DNA of 64,000 bases from Xiphias gladius (Eukaryota; Chordata; Actinopteri; Istiophoriformes; Xiphiidae), in the NCBI RefSeq assembly GCF_016859285.1, contig NC_053409.1, positions 20,345,976 to 20,409,975 on the forward strand, in the 5' to 3' direction. The first letter of the stretch is position 1. Each line of letters starts with the position of its first letter. Shown here one piece after another: positions 29,390 to 42,700 of this stretch. The translations under genes and the position numbers were made by a program. A model generated the notes under the pieces. That model ran no database searches, had not been told where the DNA came from, and saw only the letters and a list, made by a program, of their open reading frames with translations.

Positions 29390-29721
29390 TCATAATTCAG
29401 AGTAACAGCTGCTAGAGTAGTAGCGCGCCTTTAACCAGCGTGCGTACGCACATGCGTAAAGTATAGTAGGGTGGCCGCGCATGGCATCTCCGAGCCTGCC
29501 TGCGCTCCGCTCTGCCGTCCTCTGCCGCTGGGTCGCTGATGATGCCGTGCGGAGCGGGGCGCTCGTACGTTCCTGTGTGCGGCCACAACCGCAGTTCCCG
29601 CAGACTGAAAGTCGAATGAAACGGGCGAGGAGCTGGAAATATGACGACGGATGGTCCGAGCCGTTTCCCGTCGCTCGGGCAGCTGTAACGTCGGGCGGAC
29701 GCACGCGCGGACTCATCAAAG
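29390..29721 (+). promoter_or_regulatory. dtnb promoter / CpG-rich first exon
   Basis: CpG-dense block in AT-rich surroundings ending in a good donor (TCAAAG|GTGAGA, exon end 29721). That is what a vertebrate CpG-island first exon looks like. The transcription start is unknown. If transcription starts upstream of the ATG at 29481, an 80-codon open frame would run through the exon. It continues in phase through the exon at 31930 and stops inside the first coding exon in a different frame from dystrobrevin. That makes it a possible overlapping upstream ORF. Confidence 0.55.
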
Positions 29722-29791
29722 GTGAGAGTGCGGCTGTGAATCACGGAGGAAATATCCTCCTCGTTCACCCTGGACCACTTATCCTCCCCAT

Positions 29792-29800
29792 CTGATGCTG

Positions 29801-29838
<38 letters not shown>

Positions 29839-29861
29839 GATGATGATGATGATGATGATGC
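29792..29861 (+). repeat. Triplet repeats (GCT)n and (GAT)n at the start of dtnb intron 1
   Basis: About 11 GCT units, interrupted by CC, then about seven GAT units. They lie about 70 nt downstream of the first-exon donor. The reverse-strand open frame coding poly-Gln/poly-His is an artefact of these repeats. Confidence 0.9.
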
Positions 29862-29998
29862 TCTAAACGCAACCTGCGTGATTTTCCTCCGGTAAAGGCC
29901 AGTTCCCTGCTATGCCTCTTATTCGACTGCCGAGACACCAGGGAGAATTGAAAAGATACAGGTTTGCCATTGCTTCTTAAAAAAATAAAAAATAAATT

Positions 29999-30064
<66 letters not shown>
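29999..30064 (+). repeat. (AC)n(AT)n microsatellite
   Basis: About 11 AC units followed by about 22 AT units, in dtnb intron 1. Confidence 0.95.
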
Positions 30065-30066
<2 letters not shown>

Positions 30067-31009
30067 GCATCACGACACAGCATTCCCATTGCGGAACTAA
30101 GGTAAATAGGCAGTTAAATCAGCAATATGGCTGCGTTTGTGCTCTGCCGTCGCTTCAGAAGTGAATTTTAAGTGTTGCGGGACCGCTCGGTGTGAGAATT
30201 GAGCCTTGTAGAAAACGGAGCAGTGAATGATGTCAGCGGAAGGGAGACACTGCAGTAGCAGAGTCCTTATGTCGACTCCCGTCAAAGGATGTTGTCATTA
30301 CCTCGAAGCCGAAAGGTGCGGTTACAGTGAAATGCACCTTTACGGGCCCATAACGGTCACAGGGATGAGCACGAGCTGGTGATTACTTATGTGCAAATAG
30401 GTGAATGCGGTTGAGTAAGAATGCTTTCATTCGGACCTTTATCACACGGACTCTGGTCTGTGCCTTTGAATGTGCTCTCATCTTTGAATTCATTCTGTCT
30501 ATGAATTATTAAGAACTTATTCTTCCTTATTCTTCCCTTATTCTTATATAAAAAATAATAAACGTATTTATTGAACTGCCATTTACTGTCATGCGCTGCT
30601 CCACAGTTTTTCTGCACACTGCCTGCCAAATCAAGGCCAGAGTTGCCTACTCATGAAATTCTGCAGTTACTTCATATGCTGAATATTTACAACGAACCAT
30701 TGTGTTATTTTGCTGACATGTGTCTGTTGGGTCTCCCACTGCATAGCAAGTGTTTTCTTCCCTCTCTCCCAAAGTGCATCAGTGCGTCTACGAATTATCA
30801 CCCACTTAAAATGCTCAGAACAGTTTCAAAGCACCAAAATGTCTGTTTTGATGTGGCGCAAAGTGGTTCTTCATGACCTGAAAATGCAGCTATCATAATC
30901 AGATCTGAAGCAATCAGTCAATTCATCCATCAGGCGCTCAACAAGAAGTTAAGTGGAGACTATTTTGATTAACAATTCATGGTTTCAGTCATTTTTCAAG
31001 CACGTGCCA

Positions 31010-31241
31010 TACATTCTTTGGTTTCAGTTTCTCCAAAAGTGGGGATTTTTCACTTTTATTTGTTTTATATCATTGCAAATTGAATTTATTTGGGTTTTGG
31101 ACTGAAGTTGGGAAAAAACAAGACGTTTGAAGATGTCACCTTGACCTCTGGGAAATGGCAGTCGTCAATTATTCACTATTCCTTAACGATTAATGCAGAA
31201 AATAATTATACGCTAATGAAAGTAATCGCTATTTGCTGCCC
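31010..31241. repeat. Interspersed teleost repeat copy, TTTGCTGCCCT end
   Basis: The block contains CAAGACGTTTGAAGATGTCA, an AACGATTAATG word and the terminal ATGAAAGTAATCG...TTGCTGCCCT signature. I recognise this as a diverged copy of a high-copy fish repeat. A second fragment of the same family lies at about 61800-61975. Confidence 0.6.
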
Positions 31242-31929
31242 TGAGCATTCCTATTGTTTCAGCTAATAACTTAAATGCTTTAATTGAATAGCACAGGCCT
31301 TTCAATGACCCTCGCTGGCGCCTGTTATCTAGGAATAAGAGCCACCCAACACAAGCCAGAGTTGCGAGTTGGTGACTGCAAAGGGGGTCTGTCATAACGC
31401 TAGAGATCAGTGTGTGAGCAAGGGTATCTGTAAAAACCCAGTGTGACGCAAAAAAGAAAAGAGAAAAAAAGAAGAGAGAAACACGCCATGTGATCCAGAC
31501 ATGTTTTCGGTGCTTGGCCCGTTGGTCCAAGACACCCAGCACTCATCAGTCACCGGCCAGCCGTAATGTGCTCTGTGTCCATCATCATTAAGTGGTTCCT
31601 TTGCAGCTCCGTCGGTGTCATTAGCCCCACAGGATGCAGTCAGTGCCGAGCGGGATGTCATGGAGAATTATCATTTGCACGGACCACGGGCGCTGGAGTG
31701 TTCCCCAGCTAGCTCACCAATATCTCTACAGGAGGAGATAGAGGGGGAAACAAAGGCACAAATTGAGAGTTAATGAAGTCCTTGAAGGAGGGAAAGAGGG
31801 GAGGTGTTAATTACTTATTTAAAAGTCAGCCACGATTATTCAGCAAGAAATAGCTTATCTCTCATAGTAACAGTAATATCCAGCTGAAAGACGCCCTGAG
31901 CAACTCTTAATTTGGCTTTTTCTTCACAG

Positions 31930-31976
31930 GGTCGACGTTTAGGGCTTCACTTTGTTTGACATTCAGCCAGCGACAG
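31930..31976 (+). other. dtnb: Probable second 5' non-coding exon of dtnb
   Basis: A 47-nt segment bounded by TTTTTCTTCACAG and CAG|GTAAAT, with no ATG. Dystrobrevin genes have non-coding 5' exons, and the strong splice signals here support one. Without transcript data it remains a prediction. Confidence 0.5.
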
Positions 31977-32748
31977 GTAAATACCTTTGAAATTTTTATA
32001 AAATCTGATGTACAGTACTGACATTGTTACTTACAGGGTAAAAGACGTAGATTATTTGTCATGTCTCACTGAGAACAAAGAATAAAGTTTCCCTGTACGT
32101 TAGACCACAAATGTATGCCACTAATGTATTTATATTACTATGAAATATCTTCATTTCAAGAGAACACAGGGTAATATTACTGTTAGAGAGCAATTGAAGA
32201 TATCTCTTTCAAATTAAAAAGTCCACTGTTCAAGAATAAATGACACCTGCTCTGAAGAAATTACTACTACCACACCATTAAAAGCCCTGATGACACTTTT
32301 TGAAAAATAGCAGACAGAAGGAACGAATGAAATTATGAACGATTTCAATAAGTTTCAAAGGGAACTTGTCTTCTACAAATATGAGTATTAAGTTCAAGCA
32401 AAAAAAAAAAAAAGGCCTCCTCTCTGAAATGACACAACGGAGATAACAATGAAGCTGAGTCAGACATCAACACAGGTGAACGAGTTAAGATTCAATAGAT
32501 GTAGATTATTTGGTATGAATTAGATGAGCCCTTTTTGTTCCCCCATACATCATCTGATACCTGTAGCCAAAAATGTAAATCTTTGTGGATTAAATGTCTG
32601 TTGAGACACCGGCGTTATGAACTTTTTAAAAATTTTATTTACATTTGTATCTTTGTGCTGTTCATTTTAAAAGAGAAAAATTAAGAAATAATTCACGCAC
32701 ATAACCCTAGCGTAAAACCATGACTTGTCAATTTCACACATTTTGTTT

Positions 32749-33001
32749 CTGTACGCGTTAAACAAATGAAATATAACATGTTAAGCTTTACAGGTGCTAA
32801 TGGGGAGATCTTGTTACGCCTGAACAGAGCCGGGCTAGCTGTTTTCCCCCAGTTTCCAGTCTTTGTGCTAAGCTAAGGCAATCGGCTGCTGGCTTCACAT
32901 TTACTGTGCAGACATGAGATTGGTATCCATCTTCTCATCTAAGTCTGAACAGCATCAACCTGAACAAGCGTATTTCCCAAAATGTTGAACTAATTCTTTA
33001 A
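32749..33001 (-). mobile_element. Foldback repeat family, copy A (half element)
   Basis: Carries the family words TACGCGTTAAACAAATG, GAACAGAGCCGGGCTAGCTG, TTCCAGTCTTTGTGCTAAGC and the end TTTCCCAAAATGTTGAAC. This is one arm of the palindromic element described at 45070-45735. Confidence 0.75.
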
Positions 33002-33773
33002 ATAAAAGCACTGAATTGTCTAAAATGCACCTGAACAGTTGACGTTTGTATCGGCTTTCCATGACAGTTATTGTACTACTGTGCCACGATTCGTACAGTC
33101 AGAGACACTTTAAATTGAAGAAATAATCATTTACTTCGGGTTTTCACTGGCCTGAACTGCTTCCCACCTCTCTATTTTTTATCAGGTATTTAAATAGTGA
33201 TGGAATTTAAACAAAATGGAAAATCAGACTGTTTAATAGGCTAGATTTTCAAATTGATTAAATTAAGGTGTACCGGTCATAAAAACTGTTAATTTCATCT
33301 CTAGAACCGCTTTCATCATCGGTTAAAAAGCCAACCGAAGCCACATAATCTATATGATGACTAACACAGTCCTTGATGGACAAGGTAATGAACATACTGT
33401 ATCCTTTTGTTACACCGGTGTTCAGGAGCTCATCTGTGCATTTCAGCCACCTAGCATGACCACGTAACAGATCACTTATCTGTATGCCTCCACTGATGAA
33501 ACAATACTCACAACGAAGACCAGACCCTCTAAATGTTAATTTATGGGGTTTAGGTAAACACTTTCTGTTTTTTTTTTTTCGTTTTTTTTTCAGACAGCCA
33601 AGCTTATTTTCTCGAAACATTTTTCTTCAATTGCACGCATGATGTGGTTGTAAATCCCGCTCACTTCCATGGTATCCAAACGGACAATGAAAGGAGCTGT
33701 GTGTTGCATTTATTAACCATGCTGCTGTCTGAACAGTAAGCGCTGCATGCCCCGCTGTTTCGTGTGACACAGA

Positions 33774-36700
33774 ATGATCGAGGAAGGCAGTAAACGAGGC
33801 AAGGCCATGGTGGAGAAGAGACAGCTCTTCATGGAAATGAGTGAGTGGAGCCGACTGAGAGAAATCTCTTTTCGCTATTCATATTTAGCACTGGCTCATG
33901 TAATTTTTTGACTGGCTCGAGGTTGCACAGGAGATGCGTGGTCCCTCACACGTAGATTATAATTCCTCCCACACGAAAACAGTGATAGCGTTTAAATGTA
34001 CCTTCAGGAAGCCTGATTGTATTTGTAAGGTGTTTAATTTTATTTCATTGAGCTGGACAGGCTCTGTGTTCATCTGGTGGGAAAATGCATGTTGACACTT
34101 TCTTTGTGCATTTGTTTTTTTAGGAGCTCAAAACTTCGATGTTATCAGACTGTCAACTTACAGGACTGCCTGCAAACTCCGGTTTGTGCAAAAGAGATGC
34201 AACCGTAAGACCATGTAGAATCTTAAAGATTTTCCCCCTTTCCCCTCCTTCCAGCTATTATGACACTGTGCAACCAATAGAAACGTTTGATCCAACATTA
34301 ATACAGACTTAATTGATCACAGTCCATCTGCCCCCCCCCCCCCAACAGTTCATCTGGTGGATGTCTGGAACATGATCGAAGCCTTTCGTGACAACGGGCT
34401 CAACACATTGGACCACAATGCTGAAATCAATGTGTCGCGGCTGGAGACTATCCTGTCTTCCATCTACTACCAGCTCAACAAGCGGCTGCCCACAACCCAC
34501 CAGATCAATGTTGAACAGTCCATTGGGCTGCTGCTCAACTTCATGGTGGCCACCTATGACAGGTATGAGGCAGCTGGTCAGTGCAGAAGAGCACTGGTCT
34601 CTGTGGGCGTTCGATCATCCGAATCCCTCTTTCTGTTGTTTGGGTAAAGTTGCTGCAGAAGCCACATCAGATGTACTGAAGGTTGAATGTTACCACGTGT
34701 TTTAGAAGCTAGTAGACACGCATTCAACAAACTACGCAACATTATAGAATATTTTAGACCTATTCACCTTGTGACCCATAAAAACAAAGCTATGTCTAAT
34801 TGTGAGCCTTCGTCACTGGTTACGTATGTCTACCACGAATCCGACCCCCAAGGTAAAACACACTTTTGCTCAAGTCAGTACACTTGAAATACCTGGTCCG
34901 ATATGAGCAGCAACTGTGCAAACAAACTGATGCAATTTGATCAAATGCAGTTGACAATCAGCTTATATACCGCTAGCATAAATCACAGGTAGTGTGTTAA
35001 ACTTTTTAAATAATAATAATAATAATAATAATAACAATAATTACCTGGCTGCCACTTGGTCTGTTGAAAAAATATTCCTTTCACACTCATGATTGAGTCA
35101 TTTTGGTGGCTTATCAAGGCAAAGTGATACCCTTTATAGCATTTTTAAAAAGTCTGTAATTATTAGTCTCTTAATTATTTGGATTTTGCATAAATTATGT
35201 ATTGAATAAAATGTTCTTTTACATTTTTTGCAAGTTTTATTAAAATTAAGCAGTTCAAAGAAATTTCTTTCAACTAATTAACTAAAACATTTAAGTCATA
35301 TATCCATCAAAAATGCGTGAGGATTTGCTCTCCCTTGTCTTTCAAGTTTAGTAAATTGAATATCTTGGAGATCTGGACCGTTGGTTGGAGGAAATTGCAG
35401 ACCTGTGAAATACAGCACTAGCGTTTTAGTTCCCAAAACAAAGGTCTAAATGCTGTTTCAAAACCCTCTCCACACTGCAGTGATACAATTCTAGTGGAGA
35501 AATACTGAATTTGTCTTATATGTCTATTTTATTGGCCTAACAGTAGTCAAATTTAAATATATTGAGCCTAAAAATACTGGAATCCACATAAAAATTCCTG
35601 TCTGTTTGTTCATTTTTAATTGTAGACACTCAGTGTTGCTAAAATCTCCAAATTCACAAAAAGGCACATGGACGTTGTATCTTTAATGGTAGTTCCAACC
35701 CTGACTTTACCGTACAAACAGTAAAATTATCCCTGGTGAGGTTTTATTATATATCCGTCCTCTTAACGTCTGCTCTGTGTTCAAGGCCCCAGACACTCGG
35801 CATCCTGCACACAGAGGTTTATTATTGACCATAAAGCTCCCTCTCATTATTGCAACTTGTGCCCTCAAATTGATTGGCTGCTTGCCCCGTCCATTCACGG
35901 ACCCATTCAGTTGGTTTACTTTTATCTGTACGGCCATTCTGGTCCTGCTCAGTTACTATTCATGCTGCCGCATCTCCGGGAAACTTCGCGGAAATGACTG
36001 CCTGCGATCACAGGAAGCGGTTTCGCTGTCTGTCCCGGAGGCCCAAACGGAATTAGGCAGAAGAGCTTTCATGTACTCTGTTACCTCTGCTCGGAAGTAA
36101 ATGAATCTGAAATGAAAGAGCTGGTCTCTCTTGGCAAGTTAAAAAGATTGTAAGGGGTCTTGAGGCAGACTAATGATGAGCTGTACATACCATACTAAGC
36201 CGTGTAGGCCCTACTGGATGCAACATCAACAGTACACTGATATGTTTCAGTTATATGCTTGCTCATATGCATTGCTGTATGTTATGTTTATCGTGATGCA
36301 AATCTTGCTTTGAGTTACCCTCTTAAATCTCAGCATTATTCTCATCCTAAATGAAGGTTCTGCAGAAAAAATGGAATAAAATAAAATACATCCTACTTGT
36401 CACCATAACCAAATTTTTGTATTTGAATGGTCATAAATGTGTAATATTTATCTTTTATTAAGGAGAACATTGGCTACTGTGGCCATAAGTGACAGTTATG
36501 GGAGAATGTCAAATGCTAAAACATAGTTAGCTAACAGTAGCAACCAAAGTAAGGCTGTAGTAGCAAAACCCCTTGAACAAGGATGCATTTTATTGCTTCT
36601 GAATTAAACTCCTCGTTTCATTTACTACGTCTTCTTTCAAAAGCCACTTCATCTCACTTTTCTTTCTCCTCGCAGTGAAAGCCATGGGAAGTTGACAGTT

Positions 36701-39700
36701 TTCTCAATGAAATCAATGCTGGCAACAATGTGTGGGGGGAAGATTGTGGACAAACTACGTTGTAAGTACACATTTGACTACTTTACATATGACACGTCAG
36801 AAGTATTAGATGTAAATTAGCTGCATTTTCTAAAATTTTGTGTCCTGGTTAGCTGGAAAACGCTATATTTTCCATAATCCTGGGACAGCTGAAGTCTTCG
36901 TGTAGTTGCTCAAATTAAACACACAGGGGCACTGTTGGAACACACATGCAGAATTAATTTACTGTACATGTATTAACTCTGTACAAGTATTAATGCTGAG
37001 TATATACATGTACAGCTTTTGACATTTATTTGACATAATGTCAAAAGCCTGTTTGCTCTCTGTTTTCGCTGAGAACAAAGCCTGACATTTGCCGTCTCCC
37101 AGATATTTTCTCTCAGATCTCTGACTCGAGTGGAGTCATGGTGTTTGCCAAGTTTGATCAGTTTCTCCGGGAGGTGCTGAAGCTGCCCACAGCTGTGTTT
37201 GAGGGCCCTTCGTTCGGCTACACGGAGCATTCGGTGCGGACGTGCTTCCCTCAGCAGGTAGGGATATTTGAACACCCTATCCTCTGCCTCTTCTTCTCCT
37301 CTCATCATTCTGTTTACATTCTTAATGATGTACACTTCTCACTGGGTATGCTTGTGTTTGTATCTAGAAGAAGATCATGCTGAACACATTTTTGGACGTG
37401 TTGATGGCAGATCCTCCTCCTCAGTGTCTCGTATGGCTACCACTCATGCACCGACTTGCTAATGTTGAAAATGGTAAGATCTGGACTGGACGTGGGCTGA
37501 TTTAGTAGTGGATGTGTACCTCACTTACTTATATCTACACTGTACATCCATGTTAGAATATCAACATTTGAACACTCAATTTCCTCATATAATTTTTCCA
37601 AATTTGAAACTCACAATGTCCAATGTCCTGCGATTAATTTCTATCCCTTAAAACTGTGTTTTTCCAACTTTAACATCTACCACAAAAGGAGGATTTCTGC
37701 ACATGCCAGGGGGTACAGGTACAGGGGGTCAGACTGTGCAGTAGCTCAACTAATTTGAAAAAGTAGAAATTGTGATTTATTTATAAATTACATGTCTCCA
37801 TATTCGTGTTTCAGAGGAAAAACATGCGAATAGGATTATAGATTGGTGTGAGGTTCATCTTTATTGTCACAGTAACGAATAAACTACAGTGCCAGGCATG
37901 AGAGGCACAGCAATTCCACCAATCTGAGTAACAGGCCACGAACTGGAAGCGCATAAAAAGTAGTTAGCACACGAACAGAGAGTGAAAATGGATTACTAAA
38001 AAAAAAAGGTTGAAACGTCCAGCTGCTGCCACAGAAGTACTTGACTTGACTGTGCAAGAGAATGAATGAGCACCGAATATACCAGGATTACCATTTGGAA
38101 AAAGAAAAAAATATATATATATCGTAAAAGTATCCGCTTTTATATAAGTAATAATTTACCAAGAAATAATTTTATAACAACTGATTTAAAATCATCCCAT
38201 CTCTCACGACAGATTGTGTCGTGATAAAGGGGTATTTTATCATCTTATAGCAGTGTGGGAAGTTTTAAAAGAAGTATTCAGATCCTTTACTTAAATAAGT
38301 AAGTTAGCATCAGTATAAAAATGTAAAAATACTCCATTAGAGGTAAATGATCTGCAAAATCCCACTTAAAGTACTAGTTCTGCACAAAAATGACCCCTGT
38401 CAGTGATATATTATTACACACGAAATTTATTGGATTGTTAATTCTGATGCCTCAGTGTGTACGTAGATGTTCACTATTGCAGCAGGTTGAGTTAGAGTTA
38501 AAGTTTTATCTGCTTCAGAAACAGTTTGGTAGTTTAGTCCAGTACTTCCAATCCTAGGGATCTGAGGGATCCTGAGATGTTTAATGAGGTAGGAAAGAAG
38601 AAGAAAAAAAAAAGTTTTTTGGACTTTTTTGGACAATAATCTGCTTTTTTGTGAATTATTGGATACTTTTATCCATTTAGGCCTCGAACAGTTAAATCAA
38701 ACCACGCAAGAAGCTTAAAGAGGAATAACTCACAGACATGTATGTGTTTTTTTTGTAAAGAGACACAAGTCATAAAGTTAAAGAACCTCTGGTATGACCT
38801 TTAACAATATGTTGTATTTCAGAAGGTTATCGTGTTTTTAATGTAAAATCTCAATCTGTAAATTTACTGGTAAATAATATCTGTCAAATAAATGTAGTGG
38901 CGTAAAAGGCCCATACCCCCCCTGAAATATAGTGGAGTATAAAGTAACATAAAATGGAAGTACTTCAAAATTTGACTTGAGTACATTTTTTGAGTAAATC
39001 TACGTAGTTACTTTCCACCACTGAGTGTAGCGGTACGTCAGATAACACAGGCTTGGAACCACTGCCTTAAAACTACCTGCATGCAGAGCGTTTTGTCGGT
39101 TACCCTGTATGTAGACACGTCACAGCTCCGACTGAAAATCCCGTCTCTGCTGTTGTTTTCCGCCGTCCAGTCTTCCATCCGGTGGAATGTTCATATTGCC
39201 GGAGCGAGAGCATGATGGGTTTCCGGTATCGGTGCCAGCAGTGCCATGGCTACCAGCTTTGTCAGAGCTGCTTCTGGCGCGGCCATGCCAATGGTCCCCA
39301 TAGCAACCAGCACCAGATGAAGGAGCACTCATCTTGGGTAAGGCAAAACCCAGATCACTCTCAATTCTACATTGTGTTTTTCCCTTTTCCAAACAAGTCA
39401 AAAGTCAATATCTCCCCGTGAGGGTAGAATGATTTGACAACATAGCAGACTATTCAACCGTCCTCCTACATTTCCTGTCCTCTCAAAGTAATCCAAGAGG
39501 GATTTTAGGGGGTTTTACTCATTTTGGCAAATTAAATTGTATTGATTGAATTCGCCGTGTTGCCGCATTCCCGCAAAGCCCGATCATTATGTTATAAATC
39601 GAAACAAGGGAAGTCATAGGCGCTGGATCCCAAATCCAATTCCCATGTCGCTCGGTTTTTGTACAGAGAAGAATGACTGTTCATGAAGCCTCAGGACCGG

Positions 39701-42700
39701 AATGACTTGCCTGAGTGCATGAAAGACAAACATTGTCTGACATATCAAAAAAAAAAAAAAAAAAAATTGTGACATTTATCGTGAAGGTTAGGTTGAATCT
39801 GTTCTGGATGTTTTCCTACTTTTCATGACATATTTGTGTGAATCTTGTGTCTATGAAACTATGAAACACACCTGTGACATTGTTAACCATGTCATTTGGT
39901 TTTTAGTTCTCAAAACCATCTGCAAAGTTAGGTTTCTGCATTGGGCAGTATTTCCAATTCACCTTTATTCTGATTAGCTGGCAGTATCACTGGCCATATC
40001 CCTTCATGTGACAGAAAATATGGCTGCTCATTTCGGAGTCCACTGCCGTGTCACTTCCTATCTGCTACCAAGTTCACTATTTGTATGTCGAATTACAGGT
40101 GTAAATTGTATGCACTGTACAGGCAAGGCAAGGCAATTTCATTTCTATCGTACATTTCACAACAAGTCAATTCAGCGTGCCTTTACATCAAAATTCATAC
40201 GATGTGTATGGAACAATATAGTAACTAAAATACAAGAAAATGCATCATGGACACAGTTGCAATAGAACATCACGCAGTTTGTACCAAAAAACAGAACCAA
40301 AGTCACTGACAGCAGCATAATATTCTCCAAAATTCCCCACGAAAAGATGAGAGATGTTGTGTTTATGGCATGTGCTGTGCCTTTTGGTAGAAATGCAACA
40401 ACACGATGTTTCGCTTTTGCTTGATGTGTTAATTACAGTTATGCAACAATACACCTCACAGTGATGGCGCAAAATGCTGAAAACACAGTGTTTAAAAAAA
40501 ATCGCAATTTACCACTGGCTCAGACACGGCTCGTTTCTACCTTTTAGGATGCGGCTCATGTCTGTCGGCACACAATCTGGAATATTCTGTACATTTTCCC
40601 CTACTGTGATATTACACTGAGGTGCAGTTTTCTCTCGCGTGTTTATATCTTGCCTTTCCATCACTGTAAAATTAGCTGCAATGTGCAGAGCAGCTACCAG
40701 TTTCAGTCAGCACCCAATTTAATATTTTCGGTAGCAAAATTGTACCCAGGGAGTGGACAGTTCTCCTCTTAACTTTCTAAAGATGTTTCCCACTGCGAGC
40801 AGATGTATAAGACCCCTTTAAAATCCTTGCTATTTTTGGTTGAACAGCCGTGTCATGTCCGTGACTGACTGACAGACTGATTGATAAACTTACACCACTG
40901 GTCAGCCAAATGCCACGTGACTTAATACTGGCGTTTGGGGGTGTTTACAGGCAGTGTTTCCAATTTAGTCCCTTCGCCGGCAGACGTTCACACCCTTTTA
41001 GCGACTTTTCTTCACAAAAGCACCTGGCGACAATTCTAGGGACTTTCTGAACAAACCTTTGCTACTTTCTGTAGAAGAAAAGTCGCCGGTATTGCCCCTG
41101 CGTAAAGCTTTCCCTCCGCAGGCACACCTCTCTATGCGTCTCCTTCACGGCAGCGGCATAGATGTGAAAGAGCTTCCAACTTTTTCTATGAGGGATCATT
41201 TTACAAGTAAATATAGCCAAAATCACAGCACAGCCATTGTCTTTAATTTATGCGTGTGGGGATTTTGTCAGACGACGTAGCGGTTATAAAATCAGGATTT
41301 TAGCAGAGCAGCGGCTTGGAAACGGCTTGGAAGTGACTGCTGGTTAACATATGGTCTTAACGGGCCGCGTTTCAGTCGCCATTTTGTAATCGTTCCGTTG
41401 TCTGACAGCAGAAACTGAAAAACAGGTGAATGAGAACAGCTTTATTGGGAATTCGGCTGCATTAAATTACTGTATATGCGAGCACAGAGAGTAGGAGAGA
41501 GGCAAACAGATAAAGGGCGGTCCAGCCACATACTAGATTTTGACTCAGTCTTGTTTCCTAAATGGTGGAGAACGCTACACTGATCATCCCGCCTTAAGGA
41601 ACTGCAACTCCTATTCTACCTAAACTTAGTTGATTAGTCTGACTTTTTCTGTGTTAGAGGACACTAAAACCTGTTTCAAATGCTCCTCTAACCAGATTTG
41701 AGGATTTTGAAACAGGTATAATCAGTGACCTCAAATGCAATGTAGATAAACAAGTACAGTTACAGTATCACTCACCAAAAACTAGGATCAGTGAGAGTGT
41801 TGTGTTGTTATGCTGTGTTCAGGTCATATCGAAGTCAGAGTAATTATCACTTTCTGACTTCTAAATAGCATTCATGGTTCACAGAACATCCGAGTCATAA
41901 TTACTACTTGGAAATTTAGATTTTTCTCAGAAAGCTCTGACTTGGCACTTAATAATTTGGAAGTGCCTAAACCTAAATTTACTGGACCTGGTGTTATATT
42001 GTGTATGCGAAGAGGTTTCAACCCCTACACAAACAACTCTGCAGTCATACAACCGTCCTGAGTTGTCCGATGTTGGAACACTAATTGTAAACATTTTTCT
42101 CATACATCGCATGCGACATGAATGCAGCATAATGGCCAAATTGCATTGCAGTCTGGATCTCAGCATCAAACAAAACTGCCTCTGCAGTAGGAGACGCAAA
42201 CTGCACAAACTGCTGCCGATCCACACTTTTGACACAGTAAACAAACTGTTGGCCTATTTATGTAAATTGCTTCTGAAGCAGCTTAAAACTGTTCCCGCTG
42301 CTCCGAGAGGATGACAGCGGTGGATACAACAGACAAGGTGACAATACTTTGTTTTTCCTGGCCTCTTCACAGAAGTCTCCAGCCAAAAAGCTGAGCCACG
42401 CAATCAGTAAATCTCTAGGCTGCGTCCCCATCGGAGAGCCACCGCATCCTGTGTTCCCCGAGCAGGCCGAGAGACCACAGGAACTCACCCATACCGTGTA
42501 AGTGCCACTCCCAAGGCGATTGTTACCACTGCTTGTGTCATTAATGAGGGATCCCCATCCAGTTTGTTGATTAACAGTACACCCAGGCCCAGTGTGCTCA
42601 TGATCTATGGTCTGTTCTTGTCATGTAACTGCCTCCATCTCTTCCACTTGGCTGTCTCTACATGACTGATAGGGTGCCATCTCGCTGGGCTGTCAAGCCC

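Noticed and set aside
29412..29768. Reverse-strand open frames in the dtnb CpG-rich exon
   Set aside because: CpG-rich sequence has few stop codons by chance; no motif or homology.
35777..36100. 107-codon open frame with a hydrophobic stretch in a dtnb intron
   Set aside because: No splice sites or promoter fit it, no family recognised, and the frame does not join dystrobrevin exons.
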